A stretch of DNA of 35,579 nt from Dehalococcoidales bacterium (GCA_016929875.1 JAFGHZ010000053.1:1-35579), one strand, 5' to 3'. Shown: positions 16,222-23,272, counted from the first letter of the stretch. A program made the numbers and translations. Notes: generated by a model from the sequence alone, not told the origin.

Positions 16222-16238
16222 CTCAGTCTCCTTAAAAT

Positions 16239-16288
16239 AAAAAAGCCGTCCTCGTGGACGGCCTCCGAACGATTCGAGACAGGTCCAC
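16239..16288 (-). promoter_or_regulatory. valS transcription attenuator
   Basis: On the minus strand GCCGTCC-ACGA-GGACGGC (16262-16245) followed by six T (16244-16239) is a textbook terminator only 18 bp before the valS ATG. An alternative helix pairs GTGGAC (16288-16283), directly after the leader stop codon, with GTCCAC (16259-16254) in the terminator arm and loop. Inside it a CTCGAA / TTCG-bulge-AG hairpin adds stability. A ribosome finishing the leader peptide would cover GTGGAC and allow termination; one stalled on Val codons would leave it free. Confidence 0.72.
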
Positions 16289-16330
16289 TTACCGGCTTAA
16301 GCTTGTAACGATGACAACTAGATTCAACAT
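16289..16330 (-). CDS. Valine-rich leader peptide of valS
   Basis: ATG at 16330-16328 opens a 13-codon frame, MLNLVVIVTSLSR, ending in TAA at 16291-16289. Three of residues 5-8 are Val (GTT, GTC, then ATC, then GTT) and seven of thirteen residues are branched-chain. AAAGAG lies 6-7 nt upstream as a weak ribosome site. It sits between the valS promoter and the valS terminator, exactly where a control peptide sensing tRNA-Val charging should be. Too short for statistical gene finding; the call rests on composition and position. Confidence 0.7.
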   Translation of the reverse strand: MLNLVVIVTSLSR

Positions 16331-16351
16331 TTTATGCTCTTTAGTAGTTAA

Positions 16352-16380
16352 AGATTAACATAATATAGGGTGAGTGTCAA
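16352..16380 (-). promoter_or_regulatory. Promoter of valS
   Basis: TTGACA (16380-16375), a 17-bp spacer and TAATCT (16357-16352) on the minus strand. The -35 is perfect, the -10 weak. Transcription would start near 16345, about 15 nt before the leader-peptide ATG. Confidence 0.55.
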
Positions 16381-16390
16381 TGTATTTGAT

Positions 16391-16411
16391 GCACAGGCGG
16401 GACGCCTGTGC
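16391..16411. repeat. Perfect 9-bp palindrome between coaBC and valS
   Basis: GCACAGGCG-GGA-CGCCTGTGC with a 3-nt loop, 13 bp after the coaBC stop on the minus strand. No T run follows on either side, so it is not a classical terminator. It looks like a dispersed REP-type palindrome and may protect the coaBC 3' end. Confidence 0.5.
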
Positions 16412-16424
16412 CACCAGCTTTTAG

Positions 16425-17618
16425 TTACATTTTCCCTTCCATCATCTTTCCCATTTTGTCCAGAATCTTCTCCGCGACTTCCCTTTTGCTCATCAGGGGG
16501 AGACTTTCCTGTCTGCCGTTTTTGAGGAGGATGGTGACTTTATTAGTGTCCGTGCCGAAGCCGCTGCCTTCCGCAGAAACATCGTTGGCGACAATCATAT
16601 CCATGCCCTTGCCAGTCAGCTTCTTTTTAGCGTTAGCGAGCAGGTTCTCCGTCTCGGCGGCAAAGCCGATTTTGAGGAACTTGCCTTTGACTTCGGAGAT
16701 GATGTCAGGCGTTTTTACCAGATCCAGTGTCAAACCGCCAGCGCCCTTCTTGATTTTCTGTTTCGCCGCGGCTTTCGGCGTATAGTCTGCGACTGCCGCC
16801 GCCATGATGAGCGCGTCGGCTTTAGCGCTTGCTTTAGCGACGGCGTTTTTCATTTCCTTAGCACTCTGGACTTTGATAAGCTCGATGCCGGCAGGTGCGA
16901 CGAGTGCGGTAGGGGCGGTGATGAGTGTTACTTCAGCCCCTCTGTCTCTGGCGGCTTCCGCGACGGCATAGCCCATCTTGCCGGAAGACCGATTGCCGAG
17001 GTAACGTACCGGGTCGATAGCTTCCTGCGTGCCGCCGGCAGTGACCACGACCTTTTTGCCTTTCAAATCGCCGTTTTTGCCGAGTGTTTGACGGATGGCG
17101 CCGATGATTGTTTCCGTATCGGGCAGACGTCCGACCCCATATCCGCCGGAGGCAAGCCTTCCTGCCTGCGGTTCGATCATCTTAAAGCCCCTCTTTTTGA
17201 GTTTGGCGATATTTTCCTGAGTGATGCTGTTCTCATACATATTGGTGTGCATCGACGGCGAGACAATAACAGGAGCCCTGGTTGCCAGGACCGTGCAGGT
17301 GAGCATATCATCCGCGATTCCGCAGGCGAGCTTGGCGATGATGTTGGCGGTCGCCGGTGCAATGACGATTACGTCTGCGACCTCGGAAAGGGCAACATGG
17401 TTAATGCGGTGTTCGGCATTGGGTTGGAACATATCGGTAACGACGGTATTGCCGGTGATGCTCTCGAAAGTCAGGGGAGTAATGAATTCGAGGGCGGATT
17501 TGGTCATAACTACTCTGACATTTGCCCCTGCCTGAGTCAGCTTGCTGGCGATGTCCACAGCTTTGTAAGCGGCGATGCCGCCGGTGATACCGAGTACCAC
17601 TGTTTTGTTTTTTAGCAT
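16425..17618 (-). CDS. coaBC: Bifunctional phosphopantothenoylcysteine decarboxylase / phosphopantothenate-cysteine ligase
   Basis: A 397-residue fusion enzyme of coenzyme A synthesis. The N-terminal flavoprotein half (CoaC, about 1-185) has GITGGIAAYK, the catalytic His 74 in INHVALS and the PATAN motif (88-92). The C-terminal CoaB half has VVTAGGTQEAIDPVRYLGNRSSGKMG and the nucleotide-site block around 285-320. Two details differ from the E. coli enzyme: PxMN is PSMH (121-124), and the lid segment reads LASGGYGVGRL, with Ser 157 where E. coli has Cys. Such variants may be lineage-normal. The gene lies 34 bp after coaX, so the two CoA genes are co-transcribed. Confidence 0.96.
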   Translation of the reverse strand: MLKNKTVVLGITGGIAAYKAVDIASKLTQAGANVRVVMTKSALEFITPLTFESITGNTVVTDMFQPNAEHRINHVALSEVADVIVIAPATANIIAKLACGIADDMLTCTVLATRAPVIVSPSMHTNMYENSITQENIAKLKKRGFKMIEPQAGRLASGGYGVGRLPDTETIIGAIRQTLGKNGDLKGKKVVVTAGGTQEAIDPVRYLGNRSSGKMGYAVAEAARDRGAEVTLITAPTALVAPAGIELIKVQSAKEMKNAVAKASAKADALIMAAAVADYTPKAAAKQKIKKGAGGLTLDLVKTPDIISEVKGKFLKIGFAAETENLLANAKKKLTGKGMDMIVANDVSAEGSGFGTDTNKVTILLKNGRQESLPLMSKREVAEKILDKMGKMMEGKM

Positions 17619-17652
17619 TGCAATATCTCCTCAGAATGACAAAAGCCGAGTG

Positions 17653-18417
17653 TCATTTATTCATCTGGTAAATCATGCTCAGTCCGATGAGTGTGATATC
17701 GGGGTTGACAAATTTGAAAATATTGGTTTCTTTAGCGAAGATTTCACCGTAACCGCCGGTAGCTACTACACTAGCTTTCTCACCGAGTTCCTTTTCGATA
17801 TGAGCGACGACGCCTTCTACCAGCCCGGCATAACCGAACATGATACCGGATTGCATTGCGGTAATCGTGTTGGTGCCGATGGCTTTCTGAGGGTGAGTAA
17901 ACTGGATGCGGGGGAGGGCGGCCGTTCTTAAGAAGAGGGCTTCTGCGGCAGTCATCGGGCCGGGAGCAATCGCTCCGCCGATGAAGTCGCCTTCCTTTGA
18001 GATTGTATCGAAAGTGGTGGCGGTACCGAGGTCGACAATAATAGTGGGACCTCCGTAGAGGCGGTAGCCGGCCACGGTGTTCACGATGCGGTCGGCGCCT
18101 ACTTCTTTGGGATTGTCCATTCTGACCCGGATGCCAGTTTTGATGCCGGGGCCGACCACGAGCGGATTAATTTTATAGTAGTTGTTGAGAAGTTCGATAA
18201 AAATCGGGACAAGCGGCGGTACGGTACTGCACATGGCCACTTCGGTGATATCCGATACAGCGATTTTCCGGAGCTGGAAGAGGCTTATCATCGTGGTGGC
18301 ATATTCGTCGGGCATCTTGTGGATATTGGTTTCCAGCCGCCAGGTATAGCGTAATTTGTCGCCTTCGAATATGCCCAGAGTGACGTTGGTGTTGCCGATA
18401 TCAATCGCTAAGAACAT
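17653..18417 (-). CDS. coaX: Type III pantothenate kinase
   Basis: A 254-residue ASKHA-fold kinase catalysing the first step of coenzyme A synthesis, ATP-dependent phosphorylation of pantothenate. The phosphate-1 motif is DIGNT (6-10). The GADRIVNTVAGY block and IVDLGTATTFD are the family signatures of the pantothenate and phosphate-2 sites. The ATG at 18415-18417 follows AAGGAGGG. A promoter lies at 18491-18519. coaBC follows after 34 bp, making a two-gene CoA operon. Confidence 0.97.
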   Translation of the reverse strand: MFLAIDIGNTNVTLGIFEGDKLRYTWRLETNIHKMPDEYATTMISLFQLRKIAVSDITEVAMCSTVPPLVPIFIELLNNYYKINPLVVGPGIKTGIRVRMDNPKEVGADRIVNTVAGYRLYGGPTIIVDLGTATTFDTISKEGDFIGGAIAPGPMTAAEALFLRTAALPRIQFTHPQKAIGTNTITAMQSGIMFGYAGLVEGVVAHIEKELGEKASVVATGGYGEIFAKETNIFKFVNPDITLIGLSMIYQMNK

Positions 18418-18490
18418 CGTTCCCTCCTTATGGTAGAGACTATTTCTTTGCTGACTTTTACTATCTTACTAATCGATTCTCTATATTCCA

Positions 18491-18519
18491 AGTGTAGCAG
18501 GGAGAAAACCTGCGGTCAA
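18491..18519 (-). promoter_or_regulatory. Promoter of coaX-coaBC
   Basis: TTGACC (18519-18514), a 17-bp spacer and TACACT (18496-18491) on the minus strand, about 74 bp before the coaX ATG. Confidence 0.65.
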
Positions 18520-18643
18520 ATATCTCATCGCGAAGAGAGGATGATAGGGGAAAGAAGGCGCAATGAATGTATCGATAAGCAATGTTATCGGTTGCGGCAG
18601 AGAGTGTGTCAATCCGAATCAAACGAATCGAAGAGACGGGCTT

Positions 18644-18751
18644 TTACGCCACCCTTTGACGGAGTTCCTTCCAATTCCGTTTTAGACTTTTTTGTACCCA
18701 CTGTTCCCAGGTGACGTATTTATTACTGTCTGAAAAAGGAATGAACTTCAT
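18644..18751 (-). CDS. Possible leaderless 35-residue protein
   Basis: ATG at 18751-18749 opens a 35-codon frame ending in TAA at 18646-18644. It starts only about 5 nt after the predicted start of a perfect consensus promoter (18763-18791), so it would be translated from a leaderless message; no Shine-Dalgarno site is present. The peptide begins MKFIPFSDSNKYV and is rich in Trp, Lys and Arg (TWEQWVQK, RNWKELRQRV), consistent with a short amphipathic helix. No match is recognised. The alternative is a small RNA from the same promoter. The region from here to coaX (18420-18643) holds only the coaX promoter. Confidence 0.45.
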   Translation of the reverse strand: MKFIPFSDSNKYVTWEQWVQKSLKRNWKELRQRVA

Positions 18752-18762
18752 GTTAGATTCAA

Positions 18763-18791
18763 ATTATAGCATATTCAGGCGTGATTGTCAA
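18763..18791 (-). promoter_or_regulatory. Perfect consensus promoter upstream of the 35-codon ORF
   Basis: TTGACA (18791-18786), exactly 17 bp, TATAAT (18768-18763) on the minus strand. This is the strongest sigma-70 promoter in the window. It lies more than 340 bp from coaX, which has its own promoter, so it probably serves the small ORF or a small RNA. Confidence 0.8.
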
Positions 18792-18840
18792 AGGAAATTC
18801 GAACAGGTGTGCTAATTATGAGGCGTTCAGACGTCTTTCC

Positions 18841-18869
18841 TTGAACTACGATGGCGATTGGTGTATATT
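18841..18869 (+). promoter_or_regulatory. Promoter of the tRNA gene
   Basis: TTGAAC (18841-18846), a 17-bp spacer and TATATT (18864-18869), ending 15 bp before the tRNA. Confidence 0.65.
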
Positions 18870-18884
18870 TGAATAGTTGGTCGA

Positions 18885-18959
18885 CGCGGGGTGGAGCAGT
18901 GGCAGCTCGTCGGGCTCATAACCCGAAGGTCGTTGGTTCAAATCCAACCCCCGCTACCA
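18885..18959 (+). tRNA. Initiator tRNA-fMet (CAT)
   Basis: A 75-nt cloverleaf with encoded CCA. Stems: acceptor CGCGGGG / CCCCGCT, D GAGC / GCTC, anticodon TCGGG-CTCATAA-CCCGA, T GTTGG / CCAAC. The three consecutive G-C pairs in the anticodon stem and the unpaired 1-72 position mark it as the initiator. The mismatch is C1-U72, whereas the E. coli initiator has C1-A72. It is a single gene with its own promoter. Confidence 0.97.
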
Positions 18960-18971
18960 GCCTCAAAGCGG

Positions 18972-18999
18972 GTTGTACAGGGTTTAAAGCTCTGTCAAC
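18972..18999 (+). other. Hairpin after the tRNA gene
   Basis: GTTG-T-ACAGGG / CTCTGTCAAC forms about 10 pairs with one bulged T and one G-U pair, starting 13 bp after the tRNA. No clear T run follows, so it could aid 3' processing or act as a weak terminator. The rest up to 19150 shows nothing I can interpret. Confidence 0.4.
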
Positions 19000-19150
19000 T
19001 TTCTGCACACTTTGTTTACAAAAAATGCTCATTGAATACACAAAGGGTGCAACAGTAGAACCCTGACATATTCCCTTTCAATAAACGGAATCCTCTTTAC
19101 TTTGAAATAACCAATAATCATTTCGTTATCTTTTAGCTGACACAAACAAA

Positions 19151-19183
19151 TTGAGAAAGGGCAGATAACCCGCCCTTTCTCAA
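19151..19183 (-). terminator. Terminator of the secreted-protein operon
   Basis: TTGAGAAAGGGC / GCCCTTTCTCAA, 12 perfect pairs with a 9-nt loop. On the minus strand it is followed by TTTGTTTGTG. It lies 25 bp after the stop of the 82-residue gene. Confidence 0.85.
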
Positions 19184-19207
19184 TTTATATCATATTTATC
19201 TAGTGGA

Positions 19208-19456
19208 TTAGAATCCGCTACCGTCTGGGATACCGTCTCCTGAATTAGGAGCGGAGCCCACCGGTCCAGTTCCTGAGCCGATATCAGCGTTGGGTCCATT
19301 AGGAATTTCAAACCCGCTGCCGTCTGAAACACCGTCACCAGAGTTGGGCGCAGGCCCCAACGGTCCGGAGCTGGCAGAAACCGTACCTACAAAAGCCACT
19401 GTCATGATTGCTACCACTGCTAGTGTTAATCCTAGTATTTTTACCAACCTCTTCAT
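19208..19456 (-). CDS. Small secreted repeat peptide
   Basis: An 82-residue protein with a clear signal peptide (MKRLVKI then a hydrophobic core, cleavage probably near residue 28 after VSA). The mature part of about 54 residues is Gly/Pro/Asp/Ser-rich and made of two copies of a motif, APNSGDG followed by DGSGF, joined by a short linker. It ends exactly on the second DGSGF. There are no cysteines. No function is known to me; the composition suggests a disordered or calcium-binding extracellular peptide. It follows the 310-residue gene on the same strand and ends at a strong terminator, so it is the last gene of the lipoprotein operon. Confidence 0.8.
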   Translation of the reverse strand: MKRLVKILGLTLAVVAIMTVAFVGTVSASSGPLGPAPNSGDGVSDGSGFEIPNGPNADIGSGTGPVGSAPNSGDGIPDGSGF

Positions 19457-19519
19457 AGATTCGACTCCTCTCTTTATTTTGTATTGCTATTTGATAGTGG
19501 CAAGCATAATTTTTACTAG

Positions 19520-20452
19520 CTAAGGTTTACCTCCCTGTCCGCCGGGTGTTGTGGTTGAACCAGGAGTATTTGTAGCCTGCCCGGATTGTGTGGATTGCTG
19601 TGTTCCCCCTGCTTTTTGCTGCGCATTCTGGATAGCTTGGCGAGCTTGCTCCATTCTTTGCTCGCAATTACCGATTGCTGCCTGAATGCCGGCTTTAGCT
19701 GATTCAGGCGCTTTTGCCATCACTTTCTCAAGCACCCCTTTGTTTTGTAAAACTAATCCTTCGAGTTTTTCTCCCAATTTGGTCATGGTCTGCTCTCTAG
19801 TCTGCACCTCAGCCTGAGTGGCTACCTGCTGCCCAGCTACCGCATTTAGCTGGGTTTGCAGTCTGGTCTGGACTTCTGCCGCCGTCTGGGTACCGGTAGC
19901 TACCGGTTTCTCGCCACTAGCAGCTTTGCGTACGGATGTTGAGATAAAATCACCGACTACACCGCCTTTTACGCCATCGGGCAGTTCAATCGTTATTGTC
20001 TCACCGGCGGCATTCATGACAGTCATCACTTTATTTTCAACGGAAACGACTACTCCGCTGACATGTTGCCGGGTCGGGGTTTTGGGCACTGCCATAACAC
20101 GCAGGGCAACATATTTCCCATCCTCACCAAGAGTAGCTAAAATCGCTACCCGTCCACCAACTGCAATATCTTCCTTAGCTACTTCTGCCTGCCCCGGAGC
20201 GGAATAAATTGTAGCTTCATTCAACACGACTTCTACTTCGCCGAGACTTTTAGTCGTGACTTTAAGAATACCACCGGCGATGTCACTGTCAGCGCCGACA
20301 GTACCCACAATCCCCTGATACAGTTGCTCAACTTGTGCAACTGCAAGATAAGGAGCGGTTTCTACATTGCTAGCAGCCATTACACTACCCCCACTAACAG
20401 CCAGCATCGCGACTCCGACCAATACACTTGTGATGATTCCTAACTTTTTCAT
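19520..20452 (-). CDS. Secreted DUF5666-like protein
   Basis: A 310-residue exported protein. A signal peptide (MKKLGIITSVLVGVAML, cleavage near MAASN) is followed by two beta-rich OB-like segments of DUF5666 style (GIVGTVGADSDIAGGILKVTTK near 48-70 and VSGVVVSVENKVMTVMNAAGE near 132-152). A helical Gln/Ala/Glu-rich region follows (190-280), then a Thr/Ser/Gly/Pro low-complexity tail. The family has no proven reaction; it is common in Chloroflexota envelopes, often near ECF sigma factors. AAAGGAG precedes the ATG. It lies 48 bp after the lipoprotein gene, so probably co-transcribed under the ECF promoter. Confidence 0.82.
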   Translation of the reverse strand: MKKLGIITSVLVGVAMLAVSGGSVMAASNVETAPYLAVAQVEQLYQGIVGTVGADSDIAGGILKVTTKSLGEVEVVLNEATIYSAPGQAEVAKEDIAVGGRVAILATLGEDGKYVALRVMAVPKTPTRQHVSGVVVSVENKVMTVMNAAGETITIELPDGVKGGVVGDFISTSVRKAASGEKPVATGTQTAAEVQTRLQTQLNAVAGQQVATQAEVQTREQTMTKLGEKLEGLVLQNKGVLEKVMAKAPESAKAGIQAAIGNCEQRMEQARQAIQNAQQKAGGTQQSTQSGQATNTPGSTTTPGGQGGKP

Positions 20453-20500
20453 TTTATTTTCTCCTTTGTTTTATTAGTGAGCTAAATTAAGATCAATGTT

Positions 20501-21115
20501 TTACGGATTGCATATTATTGTGATAGCTACATTTGCCGTATTGCCGTAGAAATCACTGGCAACTACTTCGATAAGATTCGGACCTAACTCCAAAGTAACC
20601 GGTTCGCTGAAATTCCCGGAGGCATCCACCGAGACAATCTTGCCATTGATACTGACCACGGCATCCGCATTTGTCGTACCTTTAACGGTCACGGACTGGG
20701 ACGTTACCACCGAGTCATTAACTGGTTCACTGACCGTAAGAGGTAGTGCCGCAGTATAAATCACCGTAAGCATAGCTGACTTTTCATTGCCGTAGAAGTC
20801 GCTGGCAACAACTTCTATAACATTAGGACCTGCATCCAGGTTCACTTCACCGGTGAATATCCCCTGGTAGTCAACAATGGCAATTGCCCCGTTAATACTC
20901 ACTACTGCTTCGGCAATGGTTTTCCCTGATACCGTGATGCGAGACGTATTTACTATTGCCTCATCAGCAGGCCCTGTAATTACCAACGACAATGCCTCTG
21001 GAACTATTGATGTCGGCGTTTTTGTGGAAGTTGTGGTAGATAATCCGCCGGTACACCCTACCGCAAGTAAGAGCGATAGAGTTAGGAGCACAATCATCAT
21101 CAGGCTTTTCTTCAT
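20501..21115 (-). CDS. Lipoprotein with two Ig-like (glucodextranase-B type) repeats
   Basis: A 204-residue lipoprotein. The signal peptide ends in LAVGC with the lipid-attached Cys 21. A short Ser/Thr linker leads to two tandem repeats of about 85 residues, each ending in GPNxIEVVASDFYGN, the pattern of bacterial Ig-like domains such as the glucodextranase B type that bind surfaces or sugars. The repeats are also visible at DNA level. AAAGGAGGG lies before the ATG. Two ECF-type promoters (21160-21190 and 21259-21289) precede it, making it the first gene of an operon with the DUF5666-like and small secreted genes. An extracytoplasmic sensing or adhesive role is inferred. Confidence 0.85.
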   Translation of the reverse strand: MKKSLMMIVLLTLSLLLAVGCTGGLSTTTSTKTPTSIVPEALSLVITGPADEAIVNTSRITVSGKTIAEAVVSINGAIAIVDYQGIFTGEVNLDAGPNVIEVVASDFYGNEKSAMLTVIYTAALPLTVSEPVNDSVVTSQSVTVKGTTNADAVVSINGKIVSVDASGNFSEPVTLELGPNLIEVVASDFYGNTANVAITIICNP

Positions 21116-21159
21116 TATTCCCTCCTTTGTCTTAAATGCGTTATAGTTTTTTCACTATA

Positions 21160-21190
21160 TCTAACGGGGGAATCCGGTTGTTTGTTACAA
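21160..21190 (-). promoter_or_regulatory. ECF-sigma promoter, lipoprotein operon (proximal)
   Basis: On the minus strand TTGTAACAA (21190-21182), exactly 15 bp, then CGTTAGA (21166-21160). The same -35 word, spacer and CGTT core occur before the sigma gene. It lies 44 bp before the lipoprotein ATG. Confidence 0.7.
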
Positions 21191-21258
21191 CCACTGTTTT
21201 TTAAGTGGTATTAAAATATCGACTGAAAGAAAATAAATGATAAGTAAAGATACGAGGA

Positions 21259-21289
21259 GAGAACGGAACATAACCGGAATTTGTTACAG
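21259..21289 (-). promoter_or_regulatory. ECF-sigma promoter, distal copy
   Basis: CTGTAACAA (21289-21281), exactly 15 bp, then CGTTCTC (21265-21259) on the minus strand. It lies 99 bp upstream of the proximal copy, with no gene between, so the lipoprotein operon may have tandem ECF promoters or this one may start a small RNA. Confidence 0.55.
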
Positions 21290-21392
21290 CGTATTTCAGT
21301 CGGGGTGAAAAAGTACGAAGAAGAATTGGCTAGCAATCATATTAATTTAGAGGGAAATATTTAAGTCAGCTTCCTGATGGGCTTTGCCCTGA

Positions 21393-22709
21393 TTACTGCG
21401 AAGAACCACCGGACCCGCTAGAATTATCTCCTTGTGGTTGCGTATTCCCATCATTTCCGTTAGGAGTGGTTTCAGTCGGAGAAGTAGGCGGCTTAATGGT
21501 AGGATTCTCTTGTCCGTCCTGTTGGGTTTGATTTTGTGTACCCTGTCCTTGGTCCGACGGATTTGTATCATCAGTAGTTCCTTGAGAAGACTGCCCGTTG
21601 TCAGAATCTGGAGTTTCATGCTGCATTCCCGGGGTAGTACCGTTGTCTCCATTAGTAGATTCGGAATCTTGGCCTTTATCCATATTCGAATTTGGAATTT
21701 CATCGCCGAACTGACGTAGTTTTTCCATCTCTTGCAAAGCGTTCTGAGCCTCTGTATTTTTACCTTTAGCTGCTTCAGCCTCAGCTCTTTCCAGTCTATT
21801 CTGAATTGCCTGCTGATTTATCTCGTTAGCTCTGACAAGGTTTACAAAAGCTAAATTGTTCACTGCGTTCATGTGCCCATTTAAGGCTACTGCTTTTGAA
21901 CGGGCAATTATCTGTACCATCTCTCCGAAAGTTTTGTCTTCGATTTCGTCAAGTCTGTCAAGGTGAGTTAGTATAGCTAATGCTACCTTTTCCAATAGTT
22001 CTGTGTTGTTACTCACTTGCTCTGACTTCGTAATCGCCATGTTCAGGTTTTTCTCATAGCCTGCCGCCGCTTGTTCGATTCGTTCCGCTTGTGTAATATA
22101 AGTTTCTTCAGATTTATTAGACATGAAGCCGATGACAGACATCGCGAGAACTGTACTGCCACCGCTGTTGATTGTGGCAGCTTGGTCTGCCGGCATACTA
22201 GCCAGTTCATCTATCTCATTAAGACGAATATCAGCAAACTTGAGCTCCAGTTCTACTTCGGCGGCAGTATCGAACGTGAATATTCTTTGAAGTTGTTCTG
22301 TCCCGAGTTTTACAGAGTATAGAGTATCACCGGGTAGACTGGGGCGTGAGGCATAAGCTGTTCCGGTACCTGCTGCAGCAACGACCAGTACGACTGCAAC
22401 AGTAATAGCTACCGCTCTTGTCCACCCGGTAAACCAGCTATATCTGATGCCGGGTTGGGATGATGGGACGATGGTTTTCTTCTGGGATTGGCTGGCATAA
22501 ATATGCTCTATCAGTCTGGCTCTAGCTCTGATTTTGAAAGCATCAGAAGGTTTGACGTCTGGTTTTTCTTTGATGGCTAGAGCGACTCTCAGCAATGGCT
22601 CCAATTCAGCACGCACATCAGGGTAACGTTCAAGACACTCGGCTAGAGTTGCTCTACCCGCTTTAATATCATCGATACAATGGATTAATATTTCTTCTAC
22701 CCTTTTCAC
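21393..22709 (-). CDS. Membrane anti-sigma-type protein with DUF5667-like domain
   Basis: A 438-residue protein. The cytoplasmic N-terminal 95 residues (EILIHCIDDIKAGRATLAECLERYPD) are the region expected to hold the sigma factor. One membrane helix follows at about 98-118. The external part begins with LPGDTLYSVKLGTEQLQRIFTFD, the signature of DUF5667, continues as helices (residues 150-330) and ends in a 95-residue Ser/Gly/Asn/Gln-rich disordered tail. Its ATG overlaps the sigma stop by 4 bp (ATGA), so the pair is translationally coupled. The role as anti-sigma is inferred from topology and gene order. Confidence 0.85.
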   Translation of the reverse strand: MKRVEEILIHCIDDIKAGRATLAECLERYPDVRAELEPLLRVALAIKEKPDVKPSDAFKIRARARLIEHIYASQSQKKTIVPSSQPGIRYSWFTGWTRAVAITVAVVLVVAAAGTGTAYASRPSLPGDTLYSVKLGTEQLQRIFTFDTAAEVELELKFADIRLNEIDELASMPADQAATINSGGSTVLAMSVIGFMSNKSEETYITQAERIEQAAAGYEKNLNMAITKSEQVSNNTELLEKVALAILTHLDRLDEIEDKTFGEMVQIIARSKAVALNGHMNAVNNLAFVNLVRANEINQQAIQNRLERAEAEAAKGKNTEAQNALQEMEKLRQFGDEIPNSNMDKGQDSESTNGDNGTTPGMQHETPDSDNGQSSQGTTDDTNPSDQGQGTQNQTQQDGQENPTIKPPTSPTETTPNGNDGNTQPQGDNSSGSGGSSQ

Positions 22710-23272
22710 TGCTGTGCCTTTTCCAGTATCGTTTTCAATTTGGCTAGGCCACGATGTTGAATTACCCGTATCGCCCCTTCGCTTTTCCCCAGGGCAGCGG
22801 CGATTTCGGGGTAAGAGAAGTCTTCAATAAACCTCATTAGAATAACCTGTTGCTGATCTCCCTTAAGCTTGTTAATTGCCTGCCTCATATATTGCTTATT
22901 AAATTCAGCTTCTACCATATGCTCCGGGTCTGTTTCCGGTTTGGTGGCAATAATATCAAAATCTATATATGTCTCAGATTTCCTCGACCGGTAGAAATCA
23001 ATAACCGTGTTATGGCTTATCCTGATTAACCAGGCAAGGAACGGGCTGGCTGTCTGCTTATAACGGCCAATTGCCTGCCATGCTTTAATAAAGACCTGTT
23101 GGGTAAGATCTTCCGCATCGGCATTACTATTTACCCGGTAGTAGATATGCCGGTACACCCGATCGACGTGCATATCGTACAGCCTCCCAAAAGCATCCCC
23201 ATCACCACTTTTGGCTTCGTCTACCAGTCTTTCAATTTCAGATGATAAGTCAGGAGTTTTATTTTCCTGCAA
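22706..23272 (-). CDS. ECF-family RNA polymerase sigma factor
   Basis: A 188-residue sigma factor with region 2 (FGRLYDMHVDRVYRHIYYRV, then DAEDLTQQVFIKAW, about 27-72) and region 4 (LKGDQQQVILMRFIEDFSYPEIAAAL, then SEGAIRVIQHRGLAKL, about 130-182); regions 1 and 3 are absent, as in ECF members. The frame starts at a TTG (23272-23270) with AAGGGG some 8-10 nt upstream; no better start lies downstream before region 2. A TTGTAACAA-N15-CGTT promoter sits immediately upstream, which suggests autoregulation. It is followed with 4-bp overlap by its membrane partner. Confidence 0.93.
   Translation of the reverse strand: MQENKTPDLSSEIERLVDEAKSGDGDAFGRLYDMHVDRVYRHIYYRVNSNADAEDLTQQVFIKAWQAIGRYKQTASPFLAWLIRISHNTVIDFYRSRKSETYIDFDIIATKPETDPEHMVEAEFNKQYMRQAINKLKGDQQQVILMRFIEDFSYPEIAAALGKSEGAIRVIQHRGLAKLKTILEKAQQ

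Noticed and set aside
15214..16308. 364-codon plus-strand frame opposite valS
   Set aside because: Antisense to valS and its leader, Arg/Val-rich with no domain; explained by codon bias of valS.
16222..16380. T-box riboswitch before valS
   Set aside because: The leader is too short and lacks the AGGGTGGNACCGCG core and a specifier stem; the valine-rich peptide explains the terminator better.
18851..19066. 71-codon frame over the tRNA gene
   Set aside because: It reads through the tRNA-fMet cloverleaf and its flanks, with no ribosome site.
21347..21703. 118-codon minus-strand frame at the end of the anti-sigma gene
   Set aside because: An alternate frame of the low-complexity tail; the overlapping 438-residue frame is coupled to the sigma gene.
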